A stretch of 64,000 nucleotides of DNA from NCBI GenBank assembly GCA_963930655.1, contig OZ005611.1, positions 5,773,501-5,837,500 of the forward strand. Direction: 5' to 3'. A program made the translations under genes and the position numbers. The stretch's first letter is position 1; each line of letters starts with the position of its first letter. This DNA comes from Myrica gale. Lineage: Eukaryota > Streptophyta > Magnoliopsida > Fagales > Myricaceae. This document shows, in pieces, positions 59,096 through 64,000 of the stretch. The notes under the pieces were generated by a model, which saw nothing but the letters and a program-made list of their open reading frames with translations, had not been told where the DNA came from and searched no databases.

Positions 59096-59280
59096 CTGTT
59101 CGGTTTGATTTTTTTTTTTAGAATTTTTTGTGTTTTAAGAATTTTTAGGTGATGTTAACTTTATTGGTATGCGTGTTTTAGTTATTTTTATCTAGTTTTA
59201 AGAATAATGTTTGGTTGTAGAATATTTTATATTCTGAGAATTCAAAAATATCCTGAGAATATTTGTTTACCAAACAGCCC
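59096..59280. repeat. MITE copy upstream of the JAZ gene (distal)
   Basis: Ends are inverted (GACTGTTCGGTTTG / GGGCTGTTTGGTAAAC as reverse complement). The interior phrase TTTTTTGTGTTTTAAGAATT, then GATGTTAACTTTATT.GTATGCGTGTT, recurs at 61064-61215 in the same orientation. No clean target duplication. Confidence 0.65.
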
Positions 59281-61063
59281 ATAGAAATGGTTTTTTTCTT
59301 TCTTGTTTGTTAAAGGTGAAAATAAGTTTTTCTTGGATCAAAAAAAGCATTAAACTGTGCACTATCACATGCTATTTCTCCCATAGTTTAAGGTAATGTT
59401 TGATCCTAAAAATATTAGGACGTTAGAATTAGTAAAAAAATAAAAAAGATAGATTATTTAAATAAATTGTTTATATTTAATTAAAATAAAAAAGTAATAT
59501 TTTAATAAGAAATTTTTTTTGAAGAATTATTTTATCGTGAGTGCTGCACCGCAAAACGGCCGTGCAGTAGTGGCAAAGAGGTGCTACGTGGTATCCAAAG
59601 GAGGCCACCCGCTCCATCACAGTAGGTGAATTGCACTAACGTCAGTAATCACGTTGTTTAAATGCTAAACATTTTAGGCATATCTTTGGGGACACCGTTA
59701 AAGTTACAGGAAAAGTCAATTATCAAAGCTCTAGACGGACTGTTCCAGGGCTACTTTCATTTTAGAGAATACAGAGCTTGCGACTTGAGGGGGCGACGAC
59801 TTTTGCTAATTAAGTAAATAAATATTATAATATTAAAAAATTATGTAAATTTTTTTTAATATGAACCCAACTGATTGGTCTCGGACATTCCTTTACATAA
59901 CAATTCATGCGAATTGGCCAAGTCAACACGTGCTCCCGGAGGTTCCACTCACGTGCTTGTCGAGTTTCCTGTGTTTGGTGACACGTCAGTCGTCACCACT
60001 GGCGGAATACCGAACGAAAATTATAGGCATGTTTGAGCCCCAATTAAATGGACTCAAAATTTTAGGTTTATTACTAAAAAATTCACCACATAATTTATTA
60101 TTATTATAATATTTATTAAAAATCTTCTCTTTATTCATTTTTTCACCACTCCCATAACATTTCTTTACTTTATAATATTTTCCAAATCTCAATATCTAAA
60201 ATTTTCACACTCAATATAATCCTTCCCTCCAGTACCTAGCAATCCAACTGACCCAATTTTTCTCCCCTAGTTAGTAATTCCCCTGGCAGCCCAAACCGTA
60301 CAGCAATATTTTTTCAGGACTTCGTCAACCCTTTATGTTGGACCGAAACTGCTTTTTTTCCCTATTAAAAAAAGGGTTTATAAAATTGCCCAACACGAAA
60401 GCCCACGGTGCATTCCTCCGAGGAATAACTCAAACACCCAATAGCGAAGAAAGAGAAGAAAACTCACCCCCCCGATAAAAATGTGATTCGTATCGTTTGG
60501 CAACAGATATTTTGATATTTTGGGCTTTTAAAACTTTTACTTTAATAAAATAAAATTATTTATAAAATTATATCTCTTTTTAAATTATTATTTTTTACTT
60601 TAAATAAATATAATAAATATATTTAAATCATTATTCCCTTCACAATTCCGCGTATTCTATTCTAATACGTCATATTTAAAATATTTTAATATTTTAACAT
60701 TCAAATGTCTACGGTTCGTTTGCAAATAAAATTTTTACGTTACTTAAAATTTTAATACAAAAAAAATTATAATATAATCTTTTTTTTCATCATAACATTA
60801 TTTTTTATTATAATAAATATTAAAAATCATCTCCATTCAAATTTTTCTCACAGAATTCAATACTTTAACACCTTCAAATTTTAACACTGCCGACCAATTT
60901 GAATCAAACCTAACACGGGTCAAGTCAGATCACGAGTACAGCTGTACAGGCCGAAGCTGAAAAACACGTTCCCACCGCACCACATCCAGGTTCTACCCGA
61001 ACCACTTGCGTACGGTTACGTATATTAGTACGACCATGTTTTCTTTTGTTCATACTTAGGGGA
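59281..61063. other. AT-rich MITE cluster and distal promoter of the JAZ gene
   Basis: Several AT-rich segments begin and end in TTTGG/CCAAA-type or GGTT(C/T)G-type inverted ends, for example about 60713-60911. I could not resolve individual insertions. Two G-boxes lie at 59927-59955. Confidence 0.45.
59927..59955. promoter_or_regulatory. Pair of CACGTG G-boxes about 1.5 kb upstream of the JAZ gene
   Basis: CACGTG occurs at 59927-59932 and 59950-59955, with an ACGT-core CACGT again near 59982. The G-box is the binding site of MYC2, which drives JAZ genes. The distance and the intervening MITEs make the link to this gene an inference. Confidence 0.4.
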
Positions 61064-61215
61064 TGTTCGGTTAAGGTGTATTGTGAGAATTTTTTGTGTT
61101 TTAAGAATTTTTATATGATGTTAACTTTATTAGTATGCGTGTTGTAGTTATATTTATGTGGTGTGAAAAATGATGTTTAGTTGTAGAATCCTGAAGATTA
61201 AAAAAATCGTGAGAA
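61064..61215. repeat. MITE copy upstream of the JAZ gene (proximal)
   Basis: Second copy of the element at 59096-59280, starting GGGGATGTTCGGTT. It lies only about 260 bp from the JAZ start codon, so it probably forms part of the promoter. The right end is degraded. Confidence 0.65.
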
Positions 61216-61471
61216 TTCTTTGTAAACGAAGAGACTCTCGAAGAAAAAAAATGTTTCTTTTGTTCACGACACTCGTGGAAGACGTGTGCTATTCAGAAGA
61301 CGAGACGCTCTCTCTTTCCTGTTTGTTTCAAAAATCTCATGAACCTCGTGCCTATCATTTACAACAACCCTTTATAGCAGCAGCTCTTCCGTTCCTATCT
61401 CCAGCGTCTCTCACATTCCCTCTTCAATACAAAGCGAATTCTTTCTCTGTGACTTGTGAGAAACCCACATC

Positions 61472-63082
61472 ATGTCGAGGGCTACAGTGGAGCTCGATTT
61501 TTTTGGGATGGAGAAGGACAGTTTGTTGTCTTCATCCAAATCCCAGTTCCAAAAGTTTCTTCATCGCCAGAGAAGCTTTCGAGGTCGGTTTCGGTTCTCA
61601 GTTGTTTTGGTGGCATGTTGCGTGTGTCATGCGGAGGTATTGAGGGTTGCGGTTTCGTTTTTTTTTTTTTGTCAGGAATGCAAAGCGCCATTTCCAAGAT
61701 CAACCCCGAGGTTCTGAAATCCGTGATTTCTTCCGCTTCGGCGACCCAGGGCTCCGACACCGGCAGTACCAGTTCTTTCAGGAATTCGGTTTCTGTGCCG
61801 TCGAGTCCGGCTTTACCTGTCTATACTCCAGCTTTCAGGTACTTGATATATACACATCAAATCCTCTTGCCTTTCTGCATTCTCTCAGGAATTGTTTACA
61901 TGAGAAAGGGGATTTGCGGTTGACTGAATTTCAGGCCCAGTACTCTAGAGAACTCTCCAGTTACAACCCCTCTAACGATCTTCTACAACGGAACGGTCGC
62001 GGTTTTCGACGTGCCTCGTGACAAGGTTTGCTAATTACACATAACCAGTTTCACGATTCTCTTACAAAAAAAAAATTATCTGGCCTTGTTTCTGATTTTC
62101 CGTTTCTTCATTTGTCCCAAATACACCTATATAGGCAAAGAACATCCTGAAACTTGCACTGGAAGTAACATTGGACCCAAAGGTTGCAGTTCCTTCAAGC
62201 GACCAACAACAGCTGCTCCTTACACTGAACCGAGGTAAGTGTCTTTTCTTTTTCCTTTTTGGTACTTTCAGGCAACTCTTTTAAATTTTTGAAATTCCAC
62301 CAATTAATGGTAGTGGGTGGTAGGCACGGTTCTGAAATCTTCTGGCACTAAGCTTATATTGCGAATATTATTTCTTTCTAAGTAGGATAATATTGTTGAA
62401 TATTGCAGATCTGCCGATTGCAAGAAGAAAGTCTTTGCAGAGATTCTTACAGAAGCGCAAAGAGAGGTAGACCCCAAGTTTTCTGTATAACTCTTATGAC
62501 TTTCCTCAACTCTTTCCTAGGAAACTAGCAAAAAATACTTATATTAACTGAAACAAATTCACTGAAGGAGATAGCTAGATTTTTTTTTTAATTTTCTAAA
62601 ATAAAATTCCGAGCTTGCAGGATCATTTGCTAAAATTGGAAGAAATTGTCAATTACCGAACAAACGAACTAGGCAGATAATCAACTAGTAATTCAATAGT
62701 AGTATTCAATTTACTGTTACGAAAAATCAGGAAATGGATTCGACCCCATAATTGACCTATCCGTATCTTCTACCTAAAGGGATCCATCCATTCTTTTGAG
62801 ATAAGGCCAACCAACATCCTTGATTCTTGGAAACCAAATCTGTACATGCACCAAGATCGCACCGAAAGGAACAAAAAGAGCTCGCATGCAGTTGTTGACT
62901 GGCCTAGCTTTAACGACTTCAAATGGCGCCATGGTTTCAAACTTTTTTTTTGTTACACTCAATATTACAAGTTATCGCGAGCATGATGCGCCATGTCGGT
63001 GACACGTGGGTTTGAATAGTTTGAATATGTTGCTTTTTGCAGGTTGACTTGCGCCTCGCCTTATGCAGCTTGTTTCACCTAA
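61472..63082 (+). CDS. JAZ10: JAZ10/TIFY9-type jasmonate ZIM-domain repressor
   Basis: Six exons: 61472-61583, 61676-61838, 61935-62025, 62135-62234, 62409-62466 and 63043-63082, coding for 187 residues. The N-terminus MSRATVELDFFGMEKD and FQKFLHRQRSFRGMQSAISK, INPEVLKSV are the JAZ10 signature. The ZIM/TIFY domain reads TPLTIFYNGTVAVFDVPRDK, then AKNILKLALE; it mediates JAZ dimerisation and NINJA binding. The Jas motif DLPIARRKSLQRFLQKRKER, then LTCASPY, is the hormone degron for COI1 and the MYC-binding segment. The last intron (576 nt) splits the Jas motif between KER and SPY, as in other JAZ genes. If that intron is retained, the reading frame meets a stop at once (see findings). JAZ genes are induced by MYC2 through G-boxes, two of which lie upstream. 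Confidence 0.95.
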
Positions 63083-64000
63083 TGCGAGTCTTCGCACTCG
63101 AAGCATATTTCATGGTCGAGCGAACCAGTCCCAGACTCCCAGGAAATACCCGTCCCTCTCTCTCAAGGTGTTTCAGCTTATTTTGTTAGTAGTTTTCCTC
63201 CTCGTGGTGGAAAAAGAATAGATTAGTAGGGACCGGCGTGGAATCGGTCCACGTTTTAGTAATGGGTGTATTGTATTGCGTCTTCGGCAAGTGCTACTGC
63301 TATTTGTATTGTTCCTCTACACTTTCCTTTTAGTCTTCCCATGGGCTTGAGAAGTCATTAGAGCCATTCATTCATTTGTAGTTTTTAATTGGTTTGACGT
63401 GTGTCCTAACCATACTTTGGACCTTACCAACCCTATCTATGAGGCTATGACCAAATTTCATGTGACTTGGGCTATACCTCCATTTATATTCGATGCTTTT
63501 TGTAATTAATGACCCAGTGGCTTTATTCCCCTTCTTTTTCGAGTGGTCTTAAAATGCTATTATTCTTGTAATTTTTTCCCCTTTTTGTCCAAGAACAAAG
63601 TATATGGAAACGTAAGGAAATGATTGGAAAAAGGAGAGGTAATGGGATGGAAGTGTCCTAGACTCCTAGTGCAGGTACAAGCATTAGGATATTAAATTCC
63701 TCCTGGTAGGCAGGACATGTTGGCTTGAGTGTTATCTCCTCCAAACGTGACTATATATGGGCTGAAGATTCTTTCCTTGACAACATCAAGTAATATTTGC
63801 TTTCCAAGGAAAACAAAAACAAAAACGTTCAGGTACATGCATTAGGAAAGTAAATATTGTCTCATAGATTAAACAAACAAAAGATTCAAGTAGCCTTACC
63901 AACCGATTTTATAATATTTAAAATTTTATGAAATTTTTTTATAGCAAACGGACCCTGAATCACCCGTTACACGCGTCTATCGTGGAGACAGCTAGAGATA
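63083..64000. other. 3' UTR and downstream spacer of the JAZ gene
   Basis: T-rich 3' UTR for the first few hundred bases. No further exon, RNA gene or defined repeat recognised to the window end. Confidence 0.5.

Noticed and set aside
1..64000. tRNA genes, rRNA genes and CRISPR arrays
   Set aside because: I looked for T-loop-like GGTTCRAATCC phrases with a foldable context and for regularly spaced short repeats; none held up.

Overview
This is nuclear DNA from a eudicot plant. It has multi-exon genes with GT-AG introns, AT-rich spacers, many microsatellites and several classes of plant transposon. Intact genes resemble woody-rosid homologues. A captured seed-storage-globulin signal peptide recalls tree-nut (Fagales-like) legumins, but the species cannot be fixed from the sequence.

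Layout. 341-1030 is the 3' end of the mitochondrial pyruvate dehydrogenase E1-beta gene (+). 3904-10238 is a BAR-domain, Pro/Ser-rich protein like Arabidopsis At2g33490 (+), with a probable one-base frameshift at its C-terminus. 11987-14073 is a secreted LRR protein resembling the SERK ectodomain (-), and 18967-20695 is its broken paralogue (-). 22742-25539 is a COL13/14-type B-box/CCT transcription factor (-). 35504-38395 is a LITAF-domain membrane protein (-). 45038-46268 is a WW-domain protein of the CURLY FLAG LEAF 1 type (+). 61472-63082 is a JAZ10/TIFY9 jasmonate repressor (+). The genes are not an operon or pathway. Their order matches two Arabidopsis neighbourhoods (At2g33490-33510 and At5g13190-13220), which suggests an ancestral block that Arabidopsis has split between two chromosomes.

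The most striking content is mobile. A 6.77-kb Mutator-like element (50656-57425) has a perfect 9-bp target duplication, arms of about 1 kb in inverted orientation, and no visible transposase. Between its arms are fragments of at least four unrelated host genes: a NIP aquaporin, an alkenal double-bond reductase, a WDR26-type WD40 protein, and exocyst SEC10 in antisense. Its right arm was hit by a second MULE (56445-57224), which has its own 9-bp duplication and carries a legumin-like signal peptide. A third MULE (17731-18473) carries what looks like an aminotransferase exon with its splice donor, so the window holds three candidate Pack-MULEs.

Other transposons resolved by target duplications are a 5'-truncated LINE (15498-15762), two non-autonomous hAT elements (26557-28175 and 34043-34505), a 113-bp solo LTR (29789-29901) and a probable solo LTR inside the LRR pseudogene (20243-20510). 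The remaining spacers hold tandem repeats (447 bp x2, 70 bp x2.5, a four-fold array rich in CGAGCG), a dispersed repeat pair, MITEs upstream of the JAZ gene and long G/C homopolymers. All coordinates come from reading the sequence by eye; splice sites were checked by reading frame and by exon length, and nothing was searched against a database.
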